This document shows positions 24,616 to 35,375 of a stretch of 64,000 nt of DNA, in pieces. Position 1 is the stretch's first letter, and every line of letters begins with the position of its first letter. Source of the DNA: Blasia pusilla (lineage: Eukaryota > Marchantiophyta > Marchantiopsida > Blasiales). The notes under the pieces are model-generated. The model was not told the origin of the DNA and did no database searches. It saw only the letters and a program-made list of their open reading frames with translations. The stretch lies in the NCBI GenBank assembly GCA_050084515.1, contig CM114274.1:2356001-2420000 (forward strand). Reading direction: 5' to 3'. Position numbers and translations under genes: made by a program.

Positions 24616-27520
24616 TTAGTAAGATGCCCCTACATAAAGATGCACAATTGCAAAAGGGAATCATATATACACAAATTAAAATTTTTATATTTTATTAAAA
24701 TATTTTTTTTGTACTGTATTTCGTGTGTAATGACCTTCTCCTTTGAATGTTCATCATTACTAATCGTAATATGGATGGAACTCTTCTTTCCTACCCTAGA
24801 TAAGAGAGAAAACGGGATTCGGCAAATAAATTCTTACCTCTTCTAGAGTTTGACCTTGAGATTTATTAAAAGCCATTACAAAAGCTAGACGAATAGGGAA
24901 CTGAAACCTACATAGATCAAATGGCAAATCGGAATCGGATGCAATCAATGGGATATGTGGAATAAAAACTCGATCTCCAATATTTTTCACGGTGATGATT
25001 TCTGCATGTATACATTGTTGCATAAATTCAAGAATTACCAATCTTGTCCTATTTGCTTGTCTTTGTGATCTATTCATGTTTCGTAACAACATGATAGGTG
25101 CACCAATCTTCAAACATAAACGATGTGGCGGTAGTCCAGAAGACAAGCATGTGTTCAAAAATTCAGTTGGATATATATGGCTTCTCTCCTCATTTAGAAT
25201 AGAATTCACACTGAGGTATATATGTTCACTGACCAATAAATAATAATTTAATTAGATCAAAATAAAGTTAAATTGCTATTCAAAAGTAGATAATCAAAGT
25301 TCATTCTTAAAGAATCGATGGAAAATTAGTATTACCTCTCCAGGAAATTGTGACATGACATTTGCATTTATCTCATCAACATCTCTATTCCTTGATGTCA
25401 AAATAGCTATATCTCTCAAGAAGTCAAAATCTTGGAATCGGTTCTCAAATATTCCATAGATAATATGGAGAAGATCGCATATTTTATTACTCTTAGTAAC
25501 CATTCCGAGCGATAATCTTATATAGTCTTCTCCCATATGAGTTTGCAAAGGTACACAACCCTCTCCCACCTCTCATAACCAATCAACAAAAGCTTGTTGT
25601 TCAGCACGCAAATGACCTTCCAACCTTTGAACTTGCATGTTTGTCGTCAATTTCATCACCTTTATATACGACCATAGAGATGATCACTTTATAGTGGCTT
25701 GAATTATTTTTGAACGATCTCCATGACGAACCACAGGAAAAACTTGACGAAAGTCAACACCAAATATTATGAGTTTCCCACCGAATGGTATTTGTCGTAG
25801 ATCATCGGAGACCACTCCCATGATATCTTGTTAAGCGCAGTTCAATGCCTCAAATGCATGACGATGAGCCATAGCTGCTTCATCCCATGTAATGAGCATC
25901 TCATCACGTATAAGGCACCCTCCATCACTATTGACCGATAAACTACAAATAACACATGAAAGTATATCAGAAAGTGTAATACTTGATGGTCTCAACTATG
26001 AATATAGTTAATACTTAATGAATTCTAATTGAACATTAAATTTATAAGGCACTTACTTGCAAGTAGAGCTCTCATGAAGATTGATGGGGATCTTGAAGCG
26101 TGAATGTGCACTACGTCCTCCGTCTAACAATAGAGCAGTTATTCCAGAAGATGCTACGGCCAAAGCTATACGGGCCGCACTCCTTAACTACACTGGCAAG
26201 AAGAAGATTGTATAGAAATGTCTTTCCTGTTCCACCTGGCCCATCAATGAAAAATATTCTTGGAGATGGTGGAGCATTCGCACATATTTGATCAAGTTCA
26301 TTGTGAATAGCATCTCAAATAACACGTTGTCCTTCATTCAAAGATGCTTCTCCGAGTTGTACTTGTTCAAACAACTCCTCGATATTATACCCTAGCTCTT
26401 GTTCCTCTAAGTATGAACGTGAATGAATGTTGTTGAAATTAGCTTGAGGCATGTCTGGAAAATCAGACAATCTTTTTCCTTGATCTAGCGAATAATATTG
26501 CACTTCCAACTATGCATTATTAATGATAGCATCATTAGGAGGAAGATTAGGAATTCATAGTTTCTACAATGGAAAATTCTGAACATATGTAAAAATCGTG
26601 CTTAGTTTGCTTAACGCTCAATAGAAGACAATATAAAGAAGGAAGGAATGGTGTAAGGAGTGGTAGTAATTAGGGCTTACCTAACGTCGTTCATATAAGA
26701 ATCTTCTATTAGAGGAACCAAGAATTGATTCTATAGTGCAGGAGGTTGAGCAGGAATGTTGTAAGCTAGAATGATTGCAAACAAACGGCGTAGTGAAGAA
26801 CCTGTACGTAGAAGCTTCTTCAAAGCAACAAAACACTTCCGTATCATCATGAAAAAGTCCCAATTGGATAGTGGCCTCCTTAAATGTAGGACACAATATT
26901 CAATTAACAGTTCTCAAAGATTCATACGTAGTTGCTCCTCGAACATGATGGAGGAGTAATCTCAACCAATGACGTTCTCCTTCACCTATAAAGAATAAAA
27001 TAAATTAGCATTCTCTTCCACAACAAATCCATCATATGTAAATTGTATACCTATAGTAAGTAGACAAAAAGAAGACAAGTGAGATTAGAGTATATACCTT
27101 GATGAATAAGGTATAAGCAACCAATAGGATCACCACAATAATTTATTTATTTTATCCCACCAATTCATTTTTATTACTCCATCCATAATACAACTGAAAA
27201 TCGATATATAGATATTGTCCCACAGTAGAATAAGATGAACTCGTGGCAAACCATTGAGTTAGAGTTGTCTATCTATTTGTTTGCAAAACTTCTTGAGTAG
27301 CATCAACATAATTGAAGCAAACTATTTGTTGCTCAGGAAGATAAACTGCTAATCGCACAATACTTGGATGTTCTGCATGTAGACTAAATTTGAAGAGTCT
27401 CCAAAACTCCTCCTCCGAAGATATCTATGTCGAGAAAAAAATTTCCAAGTATCGAAGTAAGATCTGTGAACGCTAAAAATAAAACATAATGGAAGAGAGA
27501 ATCCAAGTAGAAGGCCTAGG
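24616..27520 (-). mobile_element. Helitron, 5'-truncated copy
   Basis: Homologous to the larger copy at 59.6-64 kb. On the minus strand it should end in CTAA (plus positions 24619-24616) followed by T, which fits the Helitron CTRR terminus inserted into an A-T site. The other copy ends CTAG-T at the homologous place. The 5' side, with the HUH Rep domain, is missing because the element is cut at 27521 by a different LTR. I saw no convincing terminal hairpin. Internal coding is described separately. Confidence 0.6.
24740..27400 (-). pseudogene. Helitron Pif1-type helicase, decayed
   Basis: The 3' half of a Helitron RepHel protein on the minus strand. Recognisable blocks are a Walker A motif (GPGGTGKTFLYN, plus positions about 26265-26230), RNMNRSQRQANRTRLVI, and the C-terminal helicase motif AFNKSQGQTLEEVRIYLP near 24840. 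A GT-AG intron lies at 26986-27097, at the same codon as the intron in the second copy. Stops and frame breaks between blocks, and loss of the Rep half, make it non-functional, although its Walker A is better kept than that of the 61-kb copy. Confidence 0.75.
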
Positions 27521-28138
27521 TGTCGTGCGCATACATATCGCTATACAAAATACATTGTTGGTCACATCTACACCACACAACACCGATCTTCCCCACACAC
27601 GGGTAGATCCACACATGTACAGAAATCAACTCATACATATACATGGAGATCACACAACAAAAATAAAGAGTAGTAAAAATGGCACACCCGGCCTAAAACT
27701 CCTCTCCTCAATCTACATCGCCATATCGAACCTCGTCCACCTTGCGGTATCAAGGAATCCGCACGCTAGCACCATAGTCCTATCTCACACACATACAAGA
27801 GAGATGCTCCAACGGCCCAACATGAGAAAGATGGCTTAGGAAATCCATCTTCCTCTCTTATATAGGGTTGGGAAGAGCAAAACGGCTCTTCCCCTAAAAA
27901 TAACTATCCTCTTGGTAACCTTCGCGCACAGGTTACCAGGGGCGGGTTACCTGGTCAACAAGTGAACCGGCAGTAAAAGACCTCAACATGAAAGTTGCCA
28001 GAAACGACGTTTCTAATACAATGGACCTATCCTCAACCTCATCCGACACCATGGGACAAAGTTACACTCAAGATAGTCGGCTCGCTCCTACGCCCTATCC
28101 ACGATAGATCTCGGCCTATTGGCTACTCAGATGTGACA
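27521..28138 (-). mobile_element. Solo LTR, family C
   Basis: A 618-bp block. On the minus strand it begins TGTCACATCTGAGTAGCC and ends with TGTATGCGCACGACA. The ends are related to LTR family B but the interior differs. It interrupts the Helitron at 27521. A TATA-like core lies inside. The first ~136 bp (27521-27657) reappear at 28141-28275, so another copy or fragment abuts it with only two bases between. No clear target duplication. Confidence 0.6.
27854..27870 (-). promoter_or_regulatory. TATA-like core in LTR C
   Basis: CCCTATATAAGAGAGG on the minus strand, near the middle of the LTR where the U3 promoter is expected. The promoter role is inferred from sequence and position only. Confidence 0.5.
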
Positions 28139-28140
28139 AC

Positions 28141-28275
28141 TGTCGTGCGTATACATATCGCTATACAACATACATCGCTGGTCACATCTACACCATACAA
28201 CACCGATCTTCCCCACATATGGGTAGATCCACACATGTATAGAAATCAACCCATATATATACATGGAGATCACAG
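28141..28275 (-). repeat. Second copy of the LTR-C terminus
   Basis: About 135 bp nearly identical to 27521-27657, starting TGTCGTGCGTATACATATCG. Homology stops at GGAGATCACA. This is a truncated LTR in the same orientation as LTR C. Confidence 0.65.
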
Positions 28276-28523
28276 AACCGCCCCCCTATCTGGCAGTTGG
28301 ATCCCCCTAACTCTAGATAGAAAATATCACATCTCTCTAACATGACCTACTACCCTATACATATCTCGGACATATCCATTGTCTCGTGGGAATTACATCA
28401 AGAGGGGGGGTCAAACATGACATATGCCGCCCTCGAGAACAACCAACATGGTGGCGCATCCCTCGTAGATCCACACAACATACACCTTAAGCCTGCAGGT
28501 ACCATTGCCAAACTCAAATCCAC

Positions 28524-28912
28524 TATGTCACGACTGTGAGGATAGATCGGTGGGATCTAGGAGAGAATCTGGACGAGTAGAGGAGGGCATGCCCAAGAGG
28601 TTGATATTGACCTGTTGAGGCCCCGAGAAACCTGAGAGAGCAGGCTTCCCCTTCGTTTCGGCTCATTTGGAGCCATATAGAGAAACTTACTATTTCGGGT
28701 AAGTTTCAAGGTTAGGGATAGTTGAATATCCATTTTGGGAAGTGGCCCTTGACCCGCTACAACAGGTCAAGAGCCAAGGAGCTGACCTACGAGCATAGGT
28801 TACTGTTGAGAGGGCTTGGGAGAGGGAAGGGAGTATACCTCCAAGAGAGAGAGCTTGCATTGAGAGCTCATTCTCTCTTTGTTAAACCTCTTGGCATGAG
28901 GCGGCGGAGCTT
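28524..28912 (+). mobile_element. LTR fragment, family B (plus strand)
   Basis: Starts TGTCACGACTGTGAGGATAG and follows the family-B LTR (compare 32523 and 40399) through GGCTCATTTGGAGCCATAT and GAGAGAGAGCTTG to GAGGCGGCGGAGCTTG. It then breaks straight into an inverted integrase fragment of the same element family. Confidence 0.65.
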
Positions 28913-28914
28913 GT

Positions 28915-29735
28915 ACCCACATATCTGGATCATCAAGATCTAACACCTCCATCATGTCACGTCGAATAGCTGCAGGTAGATCTGGCTCTCTCCCAAAGAG
29001 CAAAAAGTACGGTGAAAATGACGCCAAGGATGCTTGCAGACTAAAGCGATAACCCATAGCCAACCATGGCAACTGTAGGTCCCACTCCCTCAATTGTCCC
29101 CGCTGCAAGCCATACTTGCGCAATCCTCTCTTCACCGTCTATACTACTCTCTCCGCCAACCCATCCAACTCACGATGATCTCTAGACGTGGTGCGATAAT
29201 CTATCAGCGCCTAATCACATAAGGCTTGAAACTTGCCCCTAAACTCGGTACCATGGTCAGTCAACAGCTTCGCCAGTGCACCAAAGTGACTAAGCACACA
29301 ATCTAGAAATGCATAATTTGTTCCCTCGCTCGCCTTGTTTGGTAGTGCCACCAACTCTATCCACTTGGAGAAATGCTCCACCATGACCAACACGTACTTG
29401 TGATAACACCCCGTCAATGGCAAAGGTCCCGCAAAGTCTAAACTCCACCGATAATCTAAACCCATAATTGGCAAAGGATGTAACTGTGGGGTGGGACCAT
29501 TGAAGGATGCTCGCACTCTCTCAGATACCATACATCTGGCCACAAACTGCTGTATCCCATCATGCATGCCGCGCCACCAATACTGAACCTAGAGTAAGCT
29601 ATAAGTACGCTTTACTCCCAAATGCCCCAACTCCTCAGGGCATGTCGCACTACATGTGCTTGTTGGGAAGGTTGAGGTACCACTCGTATCCTACCATCTC
29701 CTCATTGTTGGATTCTCAACATCCACTCCTCTGAG
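28915..29735 (-). pseudogene. Ty3/Gypsy integrase fragment, inverted
   Basis: The minus strand encodes the middle of an integrase closely matching 38780-39560: zinc-binding end FVARCMVSERVRASF (second Cys lost, CMVC in the main copy), SLDFAGPLPL with the first catalytic Asp, LLTDHGTEFRG with the second, and DGLAERVV with the Glu. TAG stops at 29211-29213 and 29139-29141 fall where the main element has CAG (Gln). Upstream and downstream parts are absent. It is a rearranged relic of the methyltransferase-carrying family, or of a close relative. Confidence 0.85.
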
Positions 29736-29874
29736 CACCATTGATCTGATCGGCCCCCTTGTATGAGGAGAAGCCTAGATCGATGGTTCCGACTTAGACG
29801 TCGAAGGAGTCATAGTAATATGACGTAGCGTGACACCAATACTGATCTAGTGTGTTTGCACAAAATCTTGAGAG

Positions 29875-31062
29875 GTGGCTACTTCTTCGTCAGTTCGTGC
29901 TCACCCTCCTCCGCTGGGTGAAGGGAAGTTAGATGGGTCTAACTATACGTTGTGGAAGTTCAAAATGAGAACTGTTCTCGAATCATTTGAGATCTGGGAA
30001 ACGGCCACAGAGGTCGATTCAAATCCACAAGCTAGTTTGAGTTCTGCATGTTCATCTTCATCTGGGGATATCGATCCTGTTGTATTGTTGGCATGGAGAC
30101 GCAGAAACGCTGATGCTCTACATGCGATTGTCACGAATGTAACTGATTCTGTCATGACTCTCATTCAACATACAACCACTGCTGCTGAGGCGTGGAACAT
30201 TTTGAAGAATCAGTATGAAACGAGGAATGAGACTCGGATTGAGAATCTGGAGAATCAGCTTACGTCCAAGAAATTTTTAGAAGGAGAAAGCGTGGAGCAA
30301 TTTTTGACAAGGATCAAGAATCTTCAAGATCAGATGGCGTCCGTAGGAATTTCAAAGTCTAGCGAAGATTTGGCACGTCGGTGCATAAGGATTTTGCCTC
30401 CAAGGTATGACAGTTTGGTCACTGCACTGAATACTCAAGTAAGACCCACGCAGTTTACTTTTGAACAATTTAGTGCAATTTAGTGCGCTTCAAAGCAAGA
30501 GAGGGAAGTGATGCAGCATTTACTGCCAACGTACAGAGAGGTAGAAATCAGGATTTCAGTTCAAATGTCAAGAAGAAATTTCCAAGAAAAGCCTTCAAAT
30601 GCTTTTATTGTGGTAAGCTAGGTCATCTAATCAAAGATTGTAGAAAGAGGAGTCAGGATGAGAAGAACGGCACAGGCAGAACATTCCACTAAGACAAAGA
30701 GTGAAGATGCATGGGTGCTCGATAGTGGAGCATCTAGGCATATGACCAATCATAAGGATTGGTATAGCTCCTTACAGCCTCTACAAGAGCCCATCGTTGT
30801 TACTGTTGGGAATAATGCAAAGTGCCATGTAGAAGGGAAAGGCACAATTTCTTTAGTCTCACAAAAAGGAGATGAAAAGAAGTTAACTGATGTACTGTAC
30901 ATACCAAAGTTGAAGCGAAATTTGATTTCAGTGGCAGTATTATGTGATCGTGACCTAGAAGTTCGTTTCAAGAAAATTGGACCAGTCATTGAGGATGCCA
31001 ATGGGAAAGTAGTGGGTGAATGTATACGAAACCGATTCACTCGAGAGTATCAAGTGTTTTGA
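29875..31062 (+). pseudogene. Ty1/Copia Gag-protease fragment
   Basis: A Copia polyprotein N-terminus. GKLDGSNYTLWKFKMRTVLE opens a UBN2-type Gag (29875-30480). After a frame change come a CCHC zinc knuckle, CFYCGKLGHLIKDC (about 30597-30640), and the aspartic protease AWVLDSGASRHMTNH (about 30710). The frame ends before any integrase. The first codon is GTG where relatives have ATG. The 3' side is joined within a few bases to a Gypsy fragment, so integrase and reverse transcriptase were lost. Not functional. Confidence 0.85.
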
Positions 31063-31068
31063 TATAGA

Positions 31069-31563
31069 GTGGATTTTGTGCATTTGAGGCAAGTAGGGTC
31101 CCTAAGCGCATATATGCGTGAGTTCACTGCAAAATTGAACTCGATGCCTAAAATAGACGATTTTGCTAAGAAAATTCTCTTCTTTAGAGGGCTAAAGCCA
31201 AGTTCTAAAATGCCCTCTTTCATGTACAAACATAGAGAAGAGTCATCTTATGGAGCACCGCTTCTCTTTGTAAAGAAGAAGGATGGGAAGTTGAGAGTAT
31301 GTGTTGCCTATTGGGCACTAAAAAAAGTGAAGGTGAGGAATAATTACCCTCGTTTGAGGATAGATGACCTCCTTGGTAGGCTATCAGGTGCTAAGTATTT
31401 TGAATTCAGTCAGATTTATTTGAAGTCATGGTATTACCAGATTTGGATAGCAGAGGTTGCGGTGGAGAAGACCACGTGTAGGACAAGAGACGACTCGTTT
31501 GAGTTTTTAGTGATACCCTTTGGTTTGTGTAATACGCCTCCAACATTCCCCACATTGATGAAG
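31069..31563 (+). pseudogene. Ty3/Gypsy Gag-RT fragment, 5' part
   Basis: Reads as a Gag capsid end (LRQVGSLSAYMREFTAKLN ... FFRGLKP) fused by internal deletion to reverse transcriptase (YGAPLLFVKKKDGKLRVCV, NNYPRLRIDDLLGRLSGAK, FEFLVIPFGLCNTPPTF). It breaks at LMK because a solo LTR is inserted there; the frame resumes at 41101. Several conserved residues have changed (for example DYRALNK is now AYWALKK), so it was decaying before the split. Relation to 42360-42850 is likely. Confidence 0.85.
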
Positions 31564-32522
31564 TTTCACACCCCTACTCTCCTTGAACGTCAATCTTTAT
31601 TGTTGCGGAAGCGTACGTTCAGTAGGACACGATCTCATCACTGATCTGCACCCAAATGCGCACTCTCGTAAATCAAGTCTGGGCCAACCAGCATTCCAAC
31701 CCACCGAGTTCTCAACTCGGCGTCTCATCAAGCTCAACCTTCCTTACTTCCTAGTTTCCAAAACATGGCAAGTCCTTCAAGACTTGGAATAGACTTCCCG
31801 ATTAGTCCACAAACCTAAAACGGCACTTGCACGCCTAGCGATCCCAACTGTTCAACGAACCTCGCGTGAGTCCCAAACTGAGACCAAAGTAATTGAGTCG
31901 CGGGGTGAAATCCAAGAGGGATGTCTAAAATCTCCTCAGTAGACTTGGTTCACGTTTTCCAACCCAAGCCCAAACTCTCGATTCGTTCCATGCCCTTGAG
32001 CCGCCCCGTGACGCCCAAAGTGGGGTTCGAGTTCCAAGCACTCTTGGAGACTTTCCCCCTTACTAGTACTTCTGGGGTTCTCCAATATCCCCCCCCCTCC
32101 CCCCCCCTTTGGAAAAGGAGGGTCGGGCCCTTCATTGTGGCCCTCAACCCGACTCTACTTACATTCATTTCCGGGTTTTTCCTCAGCCGCTGCTTATGCA
32201 TTTGCAAAGATCTTTAGTGCGTTTGAACCGTCTTTTCATAAGTCTTCCAACGCACCCTTATTCGATCCAAACACATCTTGGTGCTAAAAGGTATGGCCAT
32301 AAATATAGTCAAAAACTCTCAAACGCTAGTGGCGTCCCAAATCCGGATTCTTCCTTTGGCAACCCACGTTCTAGACTCAACTCCTTTCAAGTCTTGTTCC
32401 GCGTTTGGTCCGGGTTTATCAGTCGCAACCATAACATCTGAAATGCAAAGCCTCGCTTGCGTCCTGTCTCTTGTCTCTTCTTCGAGACCACTCCAACGCG
32501 CAAACCATCTTAGCGTGAGCCT

Positions 32523-33045
32523 TGTCACGTCCTTTAGGATAGATCGGTGAGATCTAGTAGAGCGTCTTCAAGAGTAGTGGAGGACAGGCCTAGGAGGTCG
32601 ATGATGACCTGCTAAGGCCCCGGGAAACCTGAGAGAGCAGGTTTCCCCTTCGTTTTGGCTCATTTGGAGCCATATTGAGGAACTTACTATTTTAAGTAAG
32701 TATCATTTTGAGTATATGATCAACTTTCTATTTTTGGTAAGTGGCCCTTGACCTCCCACATCAGGTCAAGAGCCAAAGAGGTGACTTGGGAAAATAGTTA
32801 CCATGGAGAGAGCTTGGGAGAGGGGAGGGGTATATATCCCAAGGAGAGAGAGCTTGAGAGCTCATTCTCTCTTTGGTGAACCTCTTGGCATGACGCGGCG
32901 GAGCTATGGTCCCTTGCCTAGTGAGTGTAACCCAAGCCTCTCATTAGGAGAGTGGGTTTGGTTTGACATGAGAGAGAGTGCACACCTTTGAGAGCTATGG
33001 TGTGAGATTGTGTAGAGAGAGATTGGATCTTACTTTACAAAGAGA
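32523..33045 (+). repeat. 5' LTR-like block of the methyltransferase element (lacks the LTR end)
   Basis: Begins TGTCACGTCCTTTAGGATAG and is nearly identical to 40399-40914. It runs to CTTACTTTACAAAGAGAGA and then enters internal sequence without the final ~128 bp seen in full family-B LTRs. Contains a TATATAT core at 32831-32837. Confidence 0.75.
32829..32838 (+). promoter_or_regulatory. TATA-like core in LTR B
   Basis: GGTATATATC follows a G/A-rich run within the 5' LTR-like block. The same word is kept at about 40704-40713 in the 3' LTR. Promoter role inferred. Confidence 0.4.
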
Positions 33046-33679
33046 GAATAAGAGAATGAGAGAGTGAGAGAGCTTCATGGGGGAGCTCGCTGGTCACTCG
33101 CTGTTTTTTCAGGTTGGGGACCGTGTTCCCCGTTCAACGGCTCATGGGAGTGCTCATCGGAGCAAGGGTTGCTTGGATTGTTCTTTGCATTTGCCGATTT
33201 TTCGTGTGGAAGAGTGGCGCGCGGAAGCGCTGCCCAATTTCTGATAGGGATTGAGTATGGAGGTGGGTTGCCCCATGCCGGTGCTTTTGGGAGCACAATG
33301 TCGCTTGCTGATTTGCATTTTTACAGGTTTTAAGTTTGTGTTGGGAGGAATCAGCGCGGAAGCGCTGCCGAATGTTGGGTAGAAGAAAGAGACATTGGGC
33401 TTTACGACAGTCCCCGTCAGTTTTTTGATATTTTTTGATCTTGGCGTAGATCGTAAAGCTGTGCACGTTGTGCTACAAACAGTGCACAATATGGAGTTGC
33501 GAGAAAAAAGTTATGGTCAATCTTGCAAAACTGCCATTGCTAGGCGATTTTTAGGGTTAAATTGTGCAAACCCTAAACCAGCCGCCACACCGGCGGCGGC
33601 CGTCGCCGTCATATTCCCCATCAACGGTCAAATTTTACCATCGATGGTCAACCGTCATAGTCAATGGTCAACCTCCCCT
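33046..33679 (+). other. Leader of the methyltransferase element, no capsid found
   Basis: About 630 bp between LTR-like sequence and the first Gag-like residues. It contains two imperfect copies of a GGAAGCGCTGCC(C/G)AAT word (near 33223 and 33358). No tRNA primer-binding complement and no Retrotrans_gag-type capsid could be seen, so this part is probably deleted or replaced. Confidence 0.5.
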
Positions 33680-34488
33680 ATGTTGAGAGATGTTTTTAGG
33701 ACCGCCGAGAACATTGAGCGCAACATGGCGAAGGAGAGCGTACCCACCATGGGTTCTGGGCGAGAGCAGTCGCGATTGGCTACACCACCTGTGCGGCAAC
33801 GTGGACTCCGAGATAGGTCAACTATGGCACCACAAGCTCAGGGAGGATACCGGGAGCCCGTGGCACAGAGACCTGCGCCTTCATATGCGGCTCAACAGCA
33901 ACCGCCTACCGGTCATGTGGTGGAGCCCATCATCAGCGCCATTGCACTCGTCAGGGTCATGGACATATGCCTCAACATGGAGGAGGAGATGGTGCTGCAC
34001 CAGGAGGTTATCAGTATGACTATTGTCAGAGGTATGGTCATACACGTGCCAGGTGTTTCAATTTACATCCTGAGTTACGTTCGGACCGAGGGCCAGAGAG
34101 GGCACCAGAGCGAGTAGCCGCTCCGGGTGGGCCTAGAGATCGTGCACCAGGTGATCCTGTTGGGGGACGAGGAGCTGGAGTTGCCCAACAGGGTGGTGGA
34201 GCTGCCCGTGGAGGAGGAGGTAGAGTACCACCACCTAGACGCGTCGAGGGAGACGTCGGACGTGAGGCTAGGATGGCTGCTCAGATACAGCAGCTAAAGG
34301 AGCAGATTGCCGCTATGGCATTGAGGTTACCCGATGCCGGATCCGTGGCATCGACATCATATGGAGCAGCTAGAGATCTGGAGGATCCTGGTTGGATGTG
34401 CGGGGTTGCCAAGATGGAGGCCGCCGCAGTTGTGATGCGTGGAGCAGCCGCAGAGTTGGATCCACAACGAGGGGAAGCCAGAAAATAG
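33680..34488 (+). pseudogene. Gag linker and zinc knuckle (truncated Gag)
   Basis: A frame from 33680 reads VFRTAENIERNMAKES and a Pro/Gln-rich linker. The likely continuation shifts frame near 33967 and contains a zinc-knuckle relic, YDYCQRYGHTRARC, whose first Cys has become Tyr. A Gly/Arg/Ala-rich tail and a helix (AAQIQQLKEQIAAMALRL) follow, up to TAG at 34486. The capsid domain expected before this is absent. Nucleic-acid binding is the family role of the knuckle. Confidence 0.65.
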
Positions 34489-35358
34489 ACTAGGCTTCCT
34501 CAATCTTTCACGTTGTCCAAAGCGATGAGGACCCCATCGATGGGTCCTCATCAAAGTTCCTTGAGAGTTGGTGATGTTGTTGGTGTGCAGGCACGGAGGG
34601 CGATGGGAGAAGCGAGTGCGACAACTCCTATTTTTGATGCTCAGGAGGGGCATGTGTGGAGCATATTGTTGGGGGCGGCCACCGTTGTGTACCACACTCC
34701 TTTATTTTCTGCTTCCGATGTTATGATGTTGGGGGGTACGCCCGCCGAGGCTTTTCGGTTGGCCGCGTTGCTATGTAAGCGCGGAGTTGGAGCTCCTACA
34801 TCATGTTCACAGGTGATTGTAGAGGAGGTGATGGACCTGCCCTTGGAGCGGATGCTCGGACCGTCCACGTCAGATTCATGGCAGGATGTGGCTGCTAGAA
34901 TGGCGGAGATGCCCGCTAGACCCACGATAGAGCGTGCCATGGCTTCTCTTGGTGTTGTGTTGCTGGATAACCGAGGAGAGGTCTTCCAGTTGGTGAGTCC
35001 TGGAGGTAGAGCTTTTAGTCCGCAGCGCGTCTTGTTGGATTCAGGAGCGCAACCCCTGATGTTGGGGAAAGCGTCATTCAGAGGATTGGGCTTGAGGAGA
35101 GCCGATGTGGAGCGTTGTCCATTCCGGATACAGACATCCTTGGGTGGAGCAAGTACCACACAATATATCACCCGACAAGAGGTTCTGGTGAGGATTTGCC
35201 CGGGACATCCTACAGATGAGTCCGTGGTGCGTGCCAAGGCGATAGTGACTGATGCAGAGTCCTACGACGTCTTGGTTGGTGGAGCAGTGTTATACCCGAT
35301 GCGGTTTTCCCTAGATTACTGGGAGGAGTCAACGTCCTACAGACCAGGATGGCAGTAA
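34489..35358 (+). pseudogene. Retropepsin-like aspartic protease
   Basis: Same frame as the zinc knuckle, separated from it by one TAG. The active-site motif is VLLDSGAQPLMLG (about 35029-35067). The C-terminal protease block reads YDVLVGGAVLYPM, followed by LDYWEE..YRPGWQ, which is typical of plant Gypsy polyproteins just before the RT region. It ends with TAA at 35356; downstream coding lies one frame back (-1). Family role: processing of Gag-Pol. Confidence 0.8.
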
Positions 35359-35375
35359 GGTGATGGGCGCCTTAG

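Noticed and set aside
32523-32527. A 5-bp target duplication for the methyltransferase element
   Set aside because: Left AGCCT and right ACCCG do not match, even when the ends are shifted by a base.
34641-35237. 198-codon minus-strand frame opposite the protease
   Set aside because: The plus strand has the DSGA active site and the GGAVLYPM block; the minus frame is a shadow.
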